From Parasponia andersonii (lineage: Eukaryota > Streptophyta > Magnoliopsida > Rosales > Cannabaceae), in the NCBI GenBank assembly GCA_002914805.1, contig JXTB01000176.1, positions 1 to 64,000 on the forward strand: a stretch of 64,000 nucleotides of DNA, given 5' to 3'. Numbering within the stretch: position 1 is the stretch's first letter; the number at the start of each line of letters is the position of its first letter. The position numbers and the translations under genes are program-made. The notes beneath the pieces are model-generated. The model saw nothing but the letters and a program-made list of their open reading frames with translations, was not told the origin of the DNA and made no database searches. Of the stretch, positions 35,613 through 47,971 are shown in pieces.

Positions 35613-38423
35613 ACATAGTTGGACTTTTTTGATTATTTCTGTTAAGATATCGTCGATGTACCTACTAGGCTTTTTCACTTGATATTAATATAATTCTTTT
35701 ATTCGTTTTAGATAAGTCCCACAAATCTGTCTAATAATAATTTATTATGAAATTAAATAATTCACAAGCTCACTCTAAACAAATGAATCTAGCTGTTGAC
35801 TTCATTGTATAATATTCAATTGCGACTACCAAAGGTCCACAGCTGATGTTATCTATTACCAATTCTTCTCAAAAATATGTTCTACAGTGGAATAACGTAC
35901 GACCTAAGCAGGCTATGATATATATCCATAACCGACAATCTCTCAGTCAAGTTGTGGTGATTACGATGTTTTGACTTATTATTAGCACTTCCAAGGAGAA
36001 AATCTAGTTTCAATTGATAGAAAGAATTTTTTTTTTTGTTTGGGATAAACTAAAAGATGTTATAAAATTAGAGGGATGTATCCTACTACCTTACCTAATG
36101 TGGTATTTCATATTTACTAATAGATTCTTGTCTTTTGAAAAGTGTACAAATTATTCAATTTTGATCAAGTATGGGGCAAATGCTTTGACCTTTTCACCAT
36201 ATATACGTGTTTAGAGTCAAATGCCACAAATTAAAGAAAATTTTACGAGGAGGGCTTGGGGTCTTCCACATTGGAACGAAATCCTTTGTCCCAGTTTCGT
36301 CTGTTCTTAGTACAATAGTATAGCCACTGGTCCTTATGGCCAAAGTTCCAATAAATCGAATTTGGGAGATAGAAATTAAAAGGCAAAAAATTAACCAAAA
36401 AATAAAAAAATAACAGAGAAACAAAGAAACCATCTCTATTAGTGTATTTACATTGTTCCACGGCATCGGCTCCAACAATTCATGATCTCATTCGCGAAAA
36501 GGTCAAATTCTCAGAAACCATCTCTATTAGTATATTTAGTTAAATACACATATGTCCTTAACATTGCTCCAAATTAAATGATCAATCTCATCATACATGG
36601 AAATGTCGCTTGGTATAAAATGATATAAGAATATTAACTTGATTGGACTAAAAATTTTATCTATATGTCAAACTCCATAATTATTAACTAATTGTTATTG
36701 TTATTTTATTGAATTTTCAAATAAAAGAAGAACCATTGAAGAGCTTAGAAAGTTAGAAAAGGTGCAATCCTCTCTATCTCTCTCTCTCTCTCTTTTTTCC
36801 TTTTTTTTTTCATGGAAACATTCGAGAACGAATTAATGCAGTTCTGTTTAATTAGGGCAACTCTAAAATGCAAACTCGTAATTTTGCCGGTGCTGTCATG
36901 CATTATATATGTGATATTCACTGTGATTACAGCAAGCTAAACTAAAGCAACAACCATTATCATCCTTACAAAAAGAAAAAAAAAAAAAAGATAAAAATGA
37001 AAAGCTAAAGCAACAACCGACATAAAAAACAAAAAAACAAACCGACATAGGAAAGAAAAGCTCAAAAAGTGAATACTCAATGACATAGGGATACCATATT
37101 CTTTTCAGTTACACACGAGAAAAATTGAGGTTTTGAGAGTTTGAAGATTTTTTAAGTCTTTAACAATTCGTAAAGATACAAGCGAACCAGTAGATAAAAT
37201 ATTTTTAAAATTTTCACCACTTGACCATACGCGTAGCGTCTCCATTCTATGAAATATGAATGATTAAATACAAAAATACAATTTTCTAAATTGAAAAGGA
37301 CAAAAAATAAGCAGCAAAGGTTCACTTTACTTTTTACGGCGGTGGTGATCTTCGGACTATAAACCTGACAATAAAAATATTAAATTATTAGAATGAACGA
37401 TTGTTGTAGGGCTTTTACAAAATTTCAGTACCAAAAACTGAAAAATTCCGAATGCGGATTTTTTGAAAAATATTTAGAAACTATCACTTTTTAAAAGTAT
37501 TATTAGAAAAATAACATTTTAAAAAATATTATTTTCTTTTTAAATTTAGTATTTTTCAATGGTGTACTCAAGGTAATGAGTCAAGTTACTTAGAGTAACC
37601 AATCTAGTTACTTGAAGTAACTATTCAAGTTACCACAAGTAACTCGATTAACTACCTTAAATACCTCATCAATTAATAAAAATAGTATTTTTCTAAAATA
37701 TTTTTAAAGATAGTATTTTTATAATTAAATATTGGATTTTTCAAAAGAATTTCAAATTTGGGATTTTTCAATTTTGTTTTGAAAAATTACCATAAAAAAT
37801 AAAATTTTCCTCATTATTTTATGGGGCCTTATAAAAACATGACCAAATTTTAGAACCAATTTAAATAAATATCTTTGTCAAATGTTATAGCAAAATATCC
37901 GATATATTTGTTTATATACCAAATGTAAAATTTTACGCGCCAAGAATAAAAAATTATATGCACAATATATTTCAATATAATAAATGAAATTAGTAGATAT
38001 ATTTATCTACCAAATGTAAAAATATATATATATTTAGACATTTAGCTATAAAATTTAAAAGTGGACATTTACTTAAATAAATTTAAAATATTAGTCATCC
38101 ATCTAAATTTCACTTATTGTATTTTATTTTATTTTATTTTGGATAAAGAATGAACGAATAGTTGTTGACAATAGAACATAAAAGCATTGGAAATATTTTT
38201 TATTTTATCTATAGTTGGTCCTCCAATTGTTATTACAAAAAATGTGGTTATTCGTGAAATTTAGCGTATGTCCCAAGAATAGTAGGTTTGCTTTAGTACT
38301 TATCCACTCGATTATATTTTGCTATAAAAGTGATAGCGACGAATTTAAAAAAGAAAATCAAATAAATAAATTGGAAAAAATACAGGTGCTGATTTTAAGA
38401 TTAAACACTAAAACAAAAGTTTC
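35613..38423. other. Intergenic C-D, AT-rich
   Basis: The XTH-C 3' UTR block is at 35688-35705. ACCATCTCTATTAGT occurs twice (36428 and 36517). A CT run lies at 36773-36793. The segment near 37400-37800 has repeated GTTAC/AGTAAC units and AT-rich flanks that may be a decayed foldback element. No gene recognised. Confidence 0.55.
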
Positions 38424-39335
38424 CGTTGGAATTATGGCTTGAAATTAAGCCATTTACTGTTGGGCCCAAGGCACATTAGGAGTTTTGTTAATTGCCCCTT
38501 TTACCTTTATTGGGTCAGCCAATTGCTTTTCTACACATTAGCTATCTCTTCTTTAATCGAGTACTAGCTACTCAAAATTGGCCCACGGATGTAGGTCCTT
38601 CGATGGGATTGGTCCCATTTATACTTTAGCTGATACGGTCATGTTTTAAACAACACAATATTGGTCAGACGTGACACGTATTAACTAAAATATGGACGAG
38701 ATTAATCCACTTAAAGGGATTAAGTCCATGCCCTCAAAATTTATGAGCGTGTATATATATATATATATATATGCTTTATGCGCATGTATGTGTGACCTAG
38801 TGTATATATATATATATGCTTTATGCGCATGTATGTGTGACCTAGCATAGTCATTTGGAGGTTTGGAGCATTCTTGGGAATAGGCAGCTACACCACTTTG
38901 GTGCTCGCTTGCCGCTTGGGTTAGAAGTAGTCACACACTTGATAAGGTAGCTAAATTTGATATCTCCATATACAATTTGTTTTCTCTTAGTTTTATAGGA
39001 ATTTGGTACAAACAAATTTTCTGGTTTTGTTTGTTTACAACTTATTTATTTGTGGGTTCCTTTTGTTATTGGCATCAAGATTATTATTAAAGCAGTTTCT
39101 TTGCCGAATTTGGGTGTATAGGGGATTCAGATGTGAGGGAAATTTGGTCAAATGTTTGTAACCTCCTTTTTGATTATAATAGAAATTCTTTACTATTTCC
39201 AACAGGTCAAAATCTGAACTATGAAAAATCTTTATGCCATTTATGTTTTTTTGTTATTTATATTTTGTCATGAATCTAATTAGTTTGGCGTTTGACATAA
39301 CAAATTAGTAATTTATACTTCTACTAGCACAATAA
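38424..39335 (+). repeat. Copia-4 5' LTR
   Basis: About 910 bp. It contains a 46-bp internal tandem duplication (TATA run plus TGCTTTATGCGCATGTATG, 38771 and 38817) that is absent from the 3' LTR. The end is placed at CTAGCACA(ATA) before the primer-site-like sequence. Confidence 0.75.
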
Positions 39336-39699
39336 ATTGTATCAAGAGCTTTAGATTCATTGTTTATTTTTGGGCTTATTCTTTGTCAAATTATATTGAA
39401 TTTTTGTCTTCTGCAATGACGATACCAACAAGATTTAAAATTGTAAAATTTGACGAGAACGAATATTTATGAGTCTGAGTATGATTGAATTCTTCAATAG
39501 TTGGCTATATTTAAGTTTGTATATTCTTCATATATTAATTTGTTGTAAAAAAAATTGGTTATTTTACTTCTATGAGCATTGTGTTTATAGGACGCAATGT
39601 ATGGCCAAGTTCTGTCATTTGTAGGATTAATGGCTTCATGAATCATATCCATTCAAAAATTTGGGGTCTTTCTTCTAATTTGGTTTTGGGTGTGTCTTA

Positions 39700-40060
39700 G
39701 TATTTTCTGACATTTGGTGATGAACGTGATAATAGTGTAAAATTTTGTTAGAATCAATTCTGCAAGAAGGAAGAGATAGTAAGACACCACACTATTTGGA
39801 AGACATTAGAATATTTTTTTATTGTAGAATATTTAAATTGGACTATTTTATGAAAAAATTACTGCTTACTTTCTATTGTTTGTTTGTTGAAAGACTTTTG
39901 GATATGCATACTATTTAGTAAGAAGATCTCCATTAACACTCCATTTGAAGTATGACTTGGAAATTCTTTTGATTTGAAATTATTTGGTTGTTTTATATAT
40001 GCTCATTTGAATAATGGTATACTTGCGAATGACAACAATATTTCATGGATTTGAGTTTAG
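39700..40060 (+). pseudogene. Copia-4 integrase remnant
   Basis: Short in-frame patches resemble the copia integrase core end and the GCFIYAH segment (LKLFGCFIYAHLNNG near 39980). Stops and frame changes interrupt all of it. Confidence 0.6.
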
Positions 40061-40488
40061 GGTGAACGACTTTGGTTATGGTTTGTTGAGCCATTGTCAC
40101 CATGTTTGTTAGTAAAATTCTTGAATTTGATGAGTTTATTATCCTATTTGATTTGAGGGAGTTAGTGTGTGTAGATAAAGATCCCGATATTTGTAAGTAA
40201 GTTAAGTTTCTAGTTGAAACTTCTATCAAAATTTTTGGTTCTATTATTTTGTTTGTTGTTAGTATAAAGAGGAAATTGCCTCATTGATATATAGTTTTAC
40301 AAAGTTAGTTTCTTTTATGTTAGCTGTGTCAATTATAATGATTAGGTTAGTTGTTGTTTAGAAGTTCAAGTATTGCTTGGACTTATTTGGTATTGTAGAT
40401 TGGGATTAGCCCTTTGAGATTTTGGAGGAGATAGCAAAAAATATTTTAATTTATTAGATTTGGTTTAATTTTGTGCTAATACGGTGAT

Positions 40489-41218
40489 TATTGGAATTAT
40501 GGCTTGAAATTAAGCCATTTAGTATTGGGCCCAAGGCCTATTAAGAGTTTTATTAATTTTCTTTTTATATTTAATAGGTCAGCCAATTGATTGTCTACAC
40601 ATTAATTACCTCTTCTTTAATTAAGTATTGGTTACTCAAAATTTATTAGCATATATGTGTGTATATATATATATGCTTTATGTACATATGTGTATGACCT
40701 AGTATAGCCGCTTGGAGGTTTGGAGCACCCTTTGTAATATGTAGCCATACTACTTTGGTGCTGGCCTGCCGTTTGGGGTAGAAGTAGTCAAACATTCGAT
40801 AAGATAGCTGAATTTGATATCTCCATATATAATTTGTTCAATTTGTTCTCTCTTAGTTTTGTGGAAATTTGGTACAAACAAGCTTTCCGGTTTTGTTTCT
40901 TCATAGCTTGTTTATTTATGGGTTTTTTTTGTTATTAGCATCAAGATAGTTAGAAAAAACATTTTCTTTACAATGTTAGATGCTTTTGTGAGAGAGAAAT
41001 TTGGGTGTATATGTAATTTAGGTAAGAGAGAAATTTCGTCCAATTTTTGTAATCTCGTTTTTGATTATAATAAGAATTTTTTGTCGTCTCCGACATAGAC
41101 TCGGACGCAGACTGAAAATTGAACCATAATAAATTTGTGTCACTTGGTAATTTTTTATTATTTATATTTTGTCATAAATTTATTTAATTTAGTAATTTGT
41201 GCTTCCCCTAGTACAGCA
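40489..41218 (+). repeat. Copia-4 3' LTR
   Basis: About 730 bp, homologous to 38424-39335 but shorter. Ends CTAGTACA(GCA). It lies about 215 bp upstream of the XTH-D CGCG box. Confidence 0.75.
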
Positions 41219-41432
41219 GTTTTCCCATAATTATGTTCACTACTAACCAAAATAATTAATGCAACAACTGTCCTTGGAATGAAAGGGATAAGCAAGCCAT
41301 AATGGCCATGGTGAATGGTAATTGCCAATCGGTAACAGAGGCCGAAAGTTGCATATAATAGTCACTGGCCAACCCACCCCGACAGGCAGCAGAGGCACCA
41401 ACTATCCAATTCGTCACGACGTTCACACGCAA

Positions 41433-41663
41433 ACCGCGTCGCCGCGCGTCTTATCCTCTGGAGTCTGGTTGTGCTTAGATACTGCGATGTTGACTCACAC
41501 CAAGTCATGTTATTTTATTATTATTCTTTAGATTTAGATTAGAGGCCCAAACAACTGTCTATACCAAACCATAGGCCCCATACTTTATTGAACCTTCACT
41601 TGCTACTTCCTTTCACCTTTTTTTTTTTTTTGATACGGACACCAAGTCATCCCACTATAAATA
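41433..41663 (+). promoter_or_regulatory. XTH-D promoter with CGCG-box module
   Basis: ACCGCGTC 41433-41440, followed at once by a second CCGCGCG (41442), then TTGACT 41490-41495 and TATAAATA 41656-41663, 93 bp after which the ATG follows. The AACTGG box seen in B, C, F and G is reduced to CAACTGTCTATA near 41549. Confidence 0.65.
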
Positions 41664-41755
41664 CCTCTTTAGTTCCTAAGCCATACACATCAAATTCAAT
41701 TCTTTCAAGTCTCATATAACTTCTCTTCACCAGTAAGGAAACGAAAAAATCATTG

Positions 41756-42863
41756 ATGGCTCCTCTTTCGTCGAGCAACTCATTTTTGCTGGTCCTCTCT
41801 ATTGTTGTAATTGGCTCTTTCATAGTTGTTTCTGCTAGTGATTTGAACCAAGATTTCCAGATTACATGGGGTGATGGAAGAGCTAAGATAGTCAACAATG
41901 GCGAGCTTCTTACTCTGTCTCTTGACAAGGCCTCTGGCTCTGGATTTCAGTCCAAGAATGAGTATCTTTTTGGCCAAATCGATATGCAGCTCAAGCTTGT
42001 ACCTGGCAACTCAGCTGGCACTGTCACTGCCTATTATGTAAGCCCTCATAACCATGACTAGTACAATTTCTTTTAACAAGGTTTATATGATGATCATATG
42101 GAGCTAGAAAATCAATATATTCTTATTGTGTTCTTTGATATTTTCAGTTGTCATCAAAAGGGTCGACTTGGGACGAGATTGACTTTGAGTTCTTGGGGAA
42201 TCTAAGCGGTGATCCTTACATTCTTCATACCAATGTGTTCAGCCAAGGCAAAGGCAACAGAGAACAACAATTCTATTTATGGTTCGACCCAACAGCTGAT
42301 TTCCACACTTATTCAATCCTTTGGAACCCTCAGCACATTGTGTAAGTACCCTTCAATGAATTCTCCAAAATTTCAGATCTGAATCTTGTTTTCGTTAATG
42401 GGTTTTGGTCAAAACCTTTAAATTAATAAAATTCTTGTCTTGCTTTGTTTTCAGTTTCTCTGTTGATGGTACCCCAATCAGGAAGTTCAAGAACTTGGAA
42501 TCAAAGGGTATCCCATACCCAAAGAACCAGCCAATGAGGATTTACTCGAGCCTCTGGAACGCTGATGATTGGGCCACAAGGGGGGGTTTGGTGAAGACAG
42601 ATTGGAGTAAGGCTCCTTTCACCGCCTCCTACAGGAATTTCAAAGCCAATGCTTGTGTATGGTCTTCTGGTAAATCTTCATGTGGTTCAAATTCTCCATC
42701 TTCAACCTCCAACTCCAATTCCAATTCGTGGCTCAACCAAGAGTTGGATTCTGCTGGTGAAGAAAAGTTGAATTGGGTACGAAAGAACTACATGATTTAT
42801 AATTACTGCACTGATGCCAAGAGGTTTCCTCAAGGTTTCCCCCAAGAATGCAACACGGCCTAA
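41756..42863 (+). CDS. XTH: XTH-D: xyloglucan endotransglucosylase/hydrolase
   Basis: Exons 41756-42037, 42148-42341 and 42455-42863 give 294 residues. The start is the first ATG after the TATA box. A hydrophobic signal peptide ([16 protein letters not shown]) precedes [15 protein letters not shown] places E104, D106 and E108, and N112-L-S is the glycosylation site. The XET_C part ends [13 protein letters not shown]. It is a secreted GH16 enzyme acting on wall xyloglucan, close to XTH-C and XTH-G. Intron 2, exon 3 and the 3' flank recur from 47467 without a difference that I could see for about 1.4 kb. Confidence 0.97.
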
Positions 42864-44658
42864 AACAAGACACTGGGAGAACTATACTATGCGTGTTGAT
42901 ATGATATGTTCAGTTGTACCTAGTAAATTATTTCATTCGTTATCAATATAATTCTTTTATACGTTTTAGTCTATCCTTAATTTCCTCTTAATTTTAGTAA
43001 GTAATATAAATTTATTAAAAAATTGACAAAACCAGTCGTATTAATTCAAATATGGTTGTTAGGCAATAAAAACCACATGTTGCTTGTACCTCCTGATAAA
43101 ATGACAGGTTATACACAAATGCCACGTGGATTTTGAACCAGAAGAAAACTAATGTGGTTTCTTATTTACAATCAAACGACGTAATTGAGAGAAGCCACAA
43201 CCATATCGTCTCAAAAAATAATGGTCAAATTGAGATATAGTTCGATTTTCCAATTGAAGTGTACCAGATAGACGGTATGTTGTTTTGATGTCACAACGAC
43301 AATTCTTAGCAAAAGAAAATGTAGAAACGACAATCAGGAAGATGATATAAAAATATGCAAGACCAATTTAATGCACGTCTGAATATTTGGGCCAATAGAA
43401 GTCGTATATCATCACTTGTCGATTCTATGATACACGTTGTTACAAAAATAATCTTTTGGATTAACAAATTAATAAAAATTTCACCTCTCCACATACATAT
43501 TTGGTAACAAAAGACAATGCCACTTCTACTTCAACTCCAAACCTATAACCAAACAAATAATGACGAAAAGAAGAAAATGGTTGAAAAAAAAAGAATAAAA
43601 AAGAATAAAAATATTTACTGAATAAAAGAGATGTATTGTACATTTTTTTAGTTAATTAATAATGTTTGGGTAAGGGTATCTTTGTCATTTTTAAAAAATT
43701 TCTTCAAGTTTAACCAAATTAGACCATAAATGATTATATTCACACCACTAGTAGCTGCACCCTCCTTTGTAAGAAATAATTTTTAATTACATTGAGTTTG
43801 TTTGTGCACTCCATCAATCTTGCACCACGAAAAATGCAATCCCAAGTTTAGCCAAAAGAAATAATAAATAATAAAGAAAACCATCCAAATCCCAAAACAA
43901 AATTGAGATACTCCAATGGGAATTTGTCATTTGGATTGAGGTAGAGCCCAATTGCCATCCTGTACTATTTTCAACGTCAATCACATCCCAAATTCCTTTC
44001 ATTTATTCTTTCATTTGGATTAAGGTAGAGCCAAGAGCTACCATAATGACAGTTACATATTTGGACCTTTATGAATTTGTAAACAAGCTTGAAGTAATTA
44101 AATAATATATAGGGCCTTGATTCTATTATGGTATCTTCTCATATTGAAGCGAAAAAAAAATTTTCACCGCAACTAACAAAAAGAAATTGGAAACTAAAGA
44201 CAATTGGCTTGGATGTGCAAAAGCGAGAGCAACTAGGAAAAAAAAAAAGTAGAGAACAAAACAATTAGAGGACTAGGAGAGAGAACGGTGAACAAAAAGG
44301 TGCAGTAGAAGATGGGAGTATTGTTATAAAATGAAAGAGGGATAAGAAGATGAGAACTAGAGGGCACTGAAATAGTGCATAGAAAGGTCAATATGGGTGC
44401 ACAAAAATTTTGTCTCTCTCTTTTTTTTTTTTTAAAATTCTTTTTAAGTTATCCTTAAAGTCATTTTACCAATGCAAGGGATGCTTTTGTGTGTCTTAAA
44501 GCCATTTTACCAATGCAAGGAGTGCTTTGTGATAATTAGGAGTGTCAATATTGCCTCAAAGTACACATTGTATAGATTAGTTAATCTAAAGTGATACTCT
44601 TATTGTTATAAAAAACTTAGAAAAAAGAGCAATAAGGTATTAGTAGCGCTTAGCATAT
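42864..44658. other. XTH-D 3' flank
   Basis: It contains the 3' UTR block (42946-42963), a short tandem repeat of CATTTTACCAATGCAAGG (44462 and 44505), and poly-A/T tracts. No gene recognised; short minus-strand frames are repeated unchanged in copy 2 and lack motifs. Confidence 0.55.
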
Positions 44659-44964
44659 TGTGCAGTCGAAGCATTATTACTCCAAATGCTTATATTCAAT
44701 ACTAAAACAATATTAAATATAAATTATCAACTAGCCAATAAAATTAACAAAAACAGAAACAAATGAGAAAAAGAGATAAAAACAAAACTATAGAGGTCTT
44801 TAAGAATAAAGGTTCTCACTAATAGGAAATTAATTTGAGGATAATTAAAACCGATTACAGTAGGCTTTATTTATAGCCAACTATAGACCAAAAAAATTTA
44901 TATACAAGCGATGTGGGATAAAGTCCAAAACAATTACAAAACCTAACAAGCCAAAATTTTAACA
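44659..44964 (-). repeat. Copia-3 3' LTR (copy 1)
   Basis: 306 bp, read on + as TGTGCAGTCGAAGC ... AAAATTTTAACA, with a polypurine tract on the minus strand beside it. It includes a TTTATTTATAG box on the + strand (minus-strand CTATAAATAAA). Confidence 0.88.
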
Positions 44965-45372
44965 ATCTCAACTTTGGCAAGATAATAAGTCCTACCCAAA
45001 TTTTCTCATTTCCTATATCCTATATCTATTATAGCAACACCATTTTATGCGCCAAAAGGTGCGATTAAATTTATAGGATATTAATCAAGTTCAAACAATG
45101 ATTGAACTTGATCGATTTCACCACCTTGGTCATTATGGTCGTAGGATTCTCAGTAGTTCCAATCTTCTGAAGCAGTATTTTTTCTTTATCAATAATCTGC
45201 CTCACAAAGTGATGTTATTAATAATCTCCCGCACAAAGTGATATTGGACATCAATATACTTCGTATGTACGTAGTATATTGGATTTTTTGCTAAGTAAAT
45301 GGCACTCTGACTATCAGAATAAATACAAACATGCTCCTGAATAATTTCTAGCTCTTTTAGTAATCCTTGTAA

Positions 45373-45877
45373 TCAAATAACTTCCTTCACACTCTCTGTA
45401 ACTACCATGTACTCTGCCTCTCTAATAGATAAAGTAACTGTAGAATGCAAAGTAGACTTCCAACTGATTGGTGCTCTTGCAAATGTGAATATATATCCAG
45501 TAGTTGAATAATGTTTATCCAAATCACCATCGTAATCAGAATCAACATAGCCAACTACACATTGACCAAGTCTATCATCCTGCTCAAAAACAAAATTAAC
45601 ATCTACAGTCTTCAATAAGTACCATAGAATCCATTTCATAGCTTGCTAATGATCTTTATCCGAATCATGCATATACTTGCTCACAACTCTAACTGCATGT
45701 GAAATGTCAGGTCTTGTACACACCATTATATATATCAAGCTACCAACCGCATTTGAATACAAACTTATGACATGTACTTTCACTCTGCATCTGTACTCGG
45801 AGACAAAGACGCACTAAGCTTGAAATAAGGAGCAAGTTGTGTACTAACAGGTTTTGATTGTCCAATCATACCAAAAC
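45373..45877 (-). pseudogene. Copia-3 RNase H and RT end
   Basis: The RNase H region shows GYVDSDYDGDLDKHYSTTGY and ISWKSTLHSTVTLSIREAEYM, typical of copia. Further right a KPVSTQLAPYFKLS segment marks the RT end. It breaks at 45873-45877, where the nested LTR begins, and resumes at 52740. Confidence 0.88.
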
Positions 45878-45964
45878 TATAAAATCTCGTTTATTATCAA
45901 GGGTAAAAGGGTCATTTGACCAAAATTTTTAAAAAAAAAAAACAAAAAGAGATATTTTTGTTCA

Positions 45965-46196
45965 CTCTCTCTCCCCCCTCTGATCTCACTATCGTCTCTC
46001 TCGCTCTCTCCGATCTCACTCACTCTCTCTCTCGCTCATTCTCTCTCACTCTCACTCTCTCTCTCGCTCGTTCTCTCTCTCTCTCTCTCACTCGTTCTCT
46101 CTCATTCTTATTCTCGCTCGTTCTCTCGCTCTCTCTCTCGCTCGTTCTCTCTCTCTCTCTCACTTGTTCTCTCTCTCTCTCTCTCTTTGCTCTTTC
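45965..46196. repeat. CT-rich microsatellite
   Basis: About 230 bp of CTCTCT with interspersed CTCGCTCGTT units, within the nested LTR. The open frames across it encode only Ser/Leu-rich low-complexity sequence. Confidence 0.95.
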
Positions 46197-47465
46197 TTCC
46201 TCATCGAGTCACCGAAGGACCGAGCCCAGCCGAGACACAGTACTGGCCATCGTCGTGCCCTGCCAATGACCAGCGGAGCTTTGTCATGCCGCCGATTGCC
46301 ATGCCGCCCGTCCACAGCCATCTCTGAGCCTCCTATCACCGAGAAACACCGTTTTGGGCTGCGGAGGACTTTGAATTTTTGGCGTCGTTTCGGGCCATTT
46401 CATGTCGTGTTCTTAGGCTCGTTCAGTTCATATCGTCAAGAGAAATCTTAAGGTATATATTACACGATCCTATTTTTCCTGGATTAAAAGCTACTATTTT
46501 TGTGTATTTTTGATCTCGGGTTCGAGTTTTGATCCGACTATTAGATTTTGTTTTTGATTTTTTTTTTTGAAATGTACTCGGAAAATGGTAAAGTTTGATA
46601 TATATATATATATATTGACTATATTTGATGATCGACACGAAAAACCATATCTAACGGCTTAGATTTTGACTCGTTCAGCGTGACACCGGTTCGGTGTCGG
46701 TCCGGATCTGAACTGGTCGAATCATATGTCTAATATAGCTATTTTGGGTGCTAGGAGTTCAATAAAGAGGTTTGCTTATTGATTCGAAGCTCCGTTGAAA
46801 AGTTGATTTTTCACAAGTGAGCTCAGGGATCCCGAAACGATCTTCTAAGCGACTGGGTGACCAATTGGAGAATCTACGAGTACCGATAGCTTAGTCTGGC
46901 TATCCAGACGAGGTAGAGGTTCAATTACCAAGTTTTATGCTTATTTTAATTTAAAATATGCATTATGACCTATTTCTTGAAAATGTTGATTTTCTTGGAA
47001 TTCAATGGTTTGATTGGATATTTGATAAATTTGTGAACTGTTGAGATATATTGGATTGTTTTGGGATTGGTTAGTATGATTTTTATGCAAGTTTAAGATT
47101 TTAGTTTTGGGAAAATATAACTATTTTGCTGCCCAATTTTCTGTATATCCCAGGATAATACCAAACAAGTTTTAAAGCATGATTTCTTGATATACTTGAT
47201 GTGTGATTAATACACACTCTATGATATGTTGTACTTACCATAGGATCACATACTTGAGTTCTATTTTAGCATCATGGTATTTAGATCGCTGGCGAGTTGC
47301 TGCAGTGCTAGGTGAGAGACCTAGACCCTTGTGCAGGATTTGCTGACACACCACCGGGTAATGTCAGGATGCTGGGTACCTCTGTTCAAGAGGTATTACA
47401 GGACCGTAATAAGAGGATAAGAGCTCATATATATATATATATATATATTTGTTCTTGATTGATTT

Positions 47466-47466
47466 N
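47466..47466. other. Single-n join at the duplication boundary
   Basis: The only ambiguous base between copy 1 and copy 2. Some scaffolders write one n where two contigs are predicted to overlap but were not merged. Confidence 0.9.
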
Positions 47467-47562
47467 AATTCTCCAAAATTTCAGATCTGAATCTTGTTTT
47501 CGTTAATGGGTTTTGGTCAAAACCTTTAAATTAATAAAATTCTTGTCTTGCTTTGTTTTCAG

Positions 47563-47971
47563 TTTCTCTGTTGATGGTACCCCAATCAGGAAGTTCAAGA
47601 ACTTGGAATCAAAGGGTATCCCATACCCAAAGAACCAGCCAATGAGGATTTACTCGAGCCTCTGGAACGCTGATGATTGGGCCACAAGGGGGGGTTTGGT
47701 GAAGACAGATTGGAGTAAGGCTCCTTTCACCGCCTCCTACAGGAATTTCAAAGCCAATGCTTGTGTATGGTCTTCTGGTAAATCTTCATGTGGTTCAAAT
47801 TCTCCATCTTCAACCTCCAACTCCAATTCCAATTCGTGGCTCAACCAAGAGTTGGATTCTGCTGGTGAAGAAAAGTTGAATTGGGTACGAAAGAACTACA
47901 TGATTTATAATTACTGCACTGATGCCAAGAGGTTTCCTCAAGGTTTCCCCCAAGAATGCAACACGGCCTAA
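47563..47971 (+). pseudogene. XTH: XTH-E: isolated XTH exon 3, copy of XTH-D
   Basis: The 409-bp exon with its acceptor (GTTTTCAG) encodes the same protein segment as XTH-D exon 3, from [11 protein letters not shown] to QECNTA. Exons 1 and 2, the catalytic motif and the signal peptide are absent because the copy starts at the single n. It cannot produce an enzyme as assembled. Either it is a duplication artefact from the second haplotype or a real truncated duplicate. Confidence 0.85.

Larger units (their letters stand above)
38424..41218 (+). mobile_element. Copia-4: internally deleted Ty1/copia element
   Basis: Two long direct repeats, 38424-39335 and 40489-41218, are diverged LTRs that both begin TTGGAATTATGGCTTGAAATT and share GGTTTGGAGCA and the CTAG(C/T)ACA end. 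A TATCAAGAGC primer-site-like sequence follows the first. The internal region is only about 1.15 kb. It retains decayed integrase traces, for example FCKKEEIVRHHT near 39760 and NTPFEV followed by a stop near 39935. Possible TSD gtttc/gtttt at 38419 and 41219 matches four of five bases. Confidence 0.8.
42359..47465. repeat. Direct duplication, copy 1 (XTH-D intron 2 to solo LTR)
   Basis: This block aligns colinearly with 47467-52107. It holds XTH-D exon 3, its 3' flank, the 3' end of Copia-3 and the first 1.6 kb of the nested LTR. It ends exactly at the single n at 47466. Differences are rare over the XTH part and more frequent over the Copia-3 and LTR part. Confidence 0.9.

Noticed and set aside
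43306..44002. Minus-strand frames of 60-62 codons after XTH-D, repeated after copy 2
   Set aside because: Their recurrence is explained by the duplicated block; they lack motifs and have AT-rich, Phe/Ile-rich composition.
45916..46451. Ser/Leu-rich open frames over the CT microsatellite
   Set aside because: Low-complexity translation of CTCTCT repeats inside a solo LTR.
47563..47971. XTH-E as an independent functional XTH gene
   Set aside because: It has no promoter, signal peptide or catalytic exon, and begins at a single-n assembly join with a near-identical copy 5.1 kb away.
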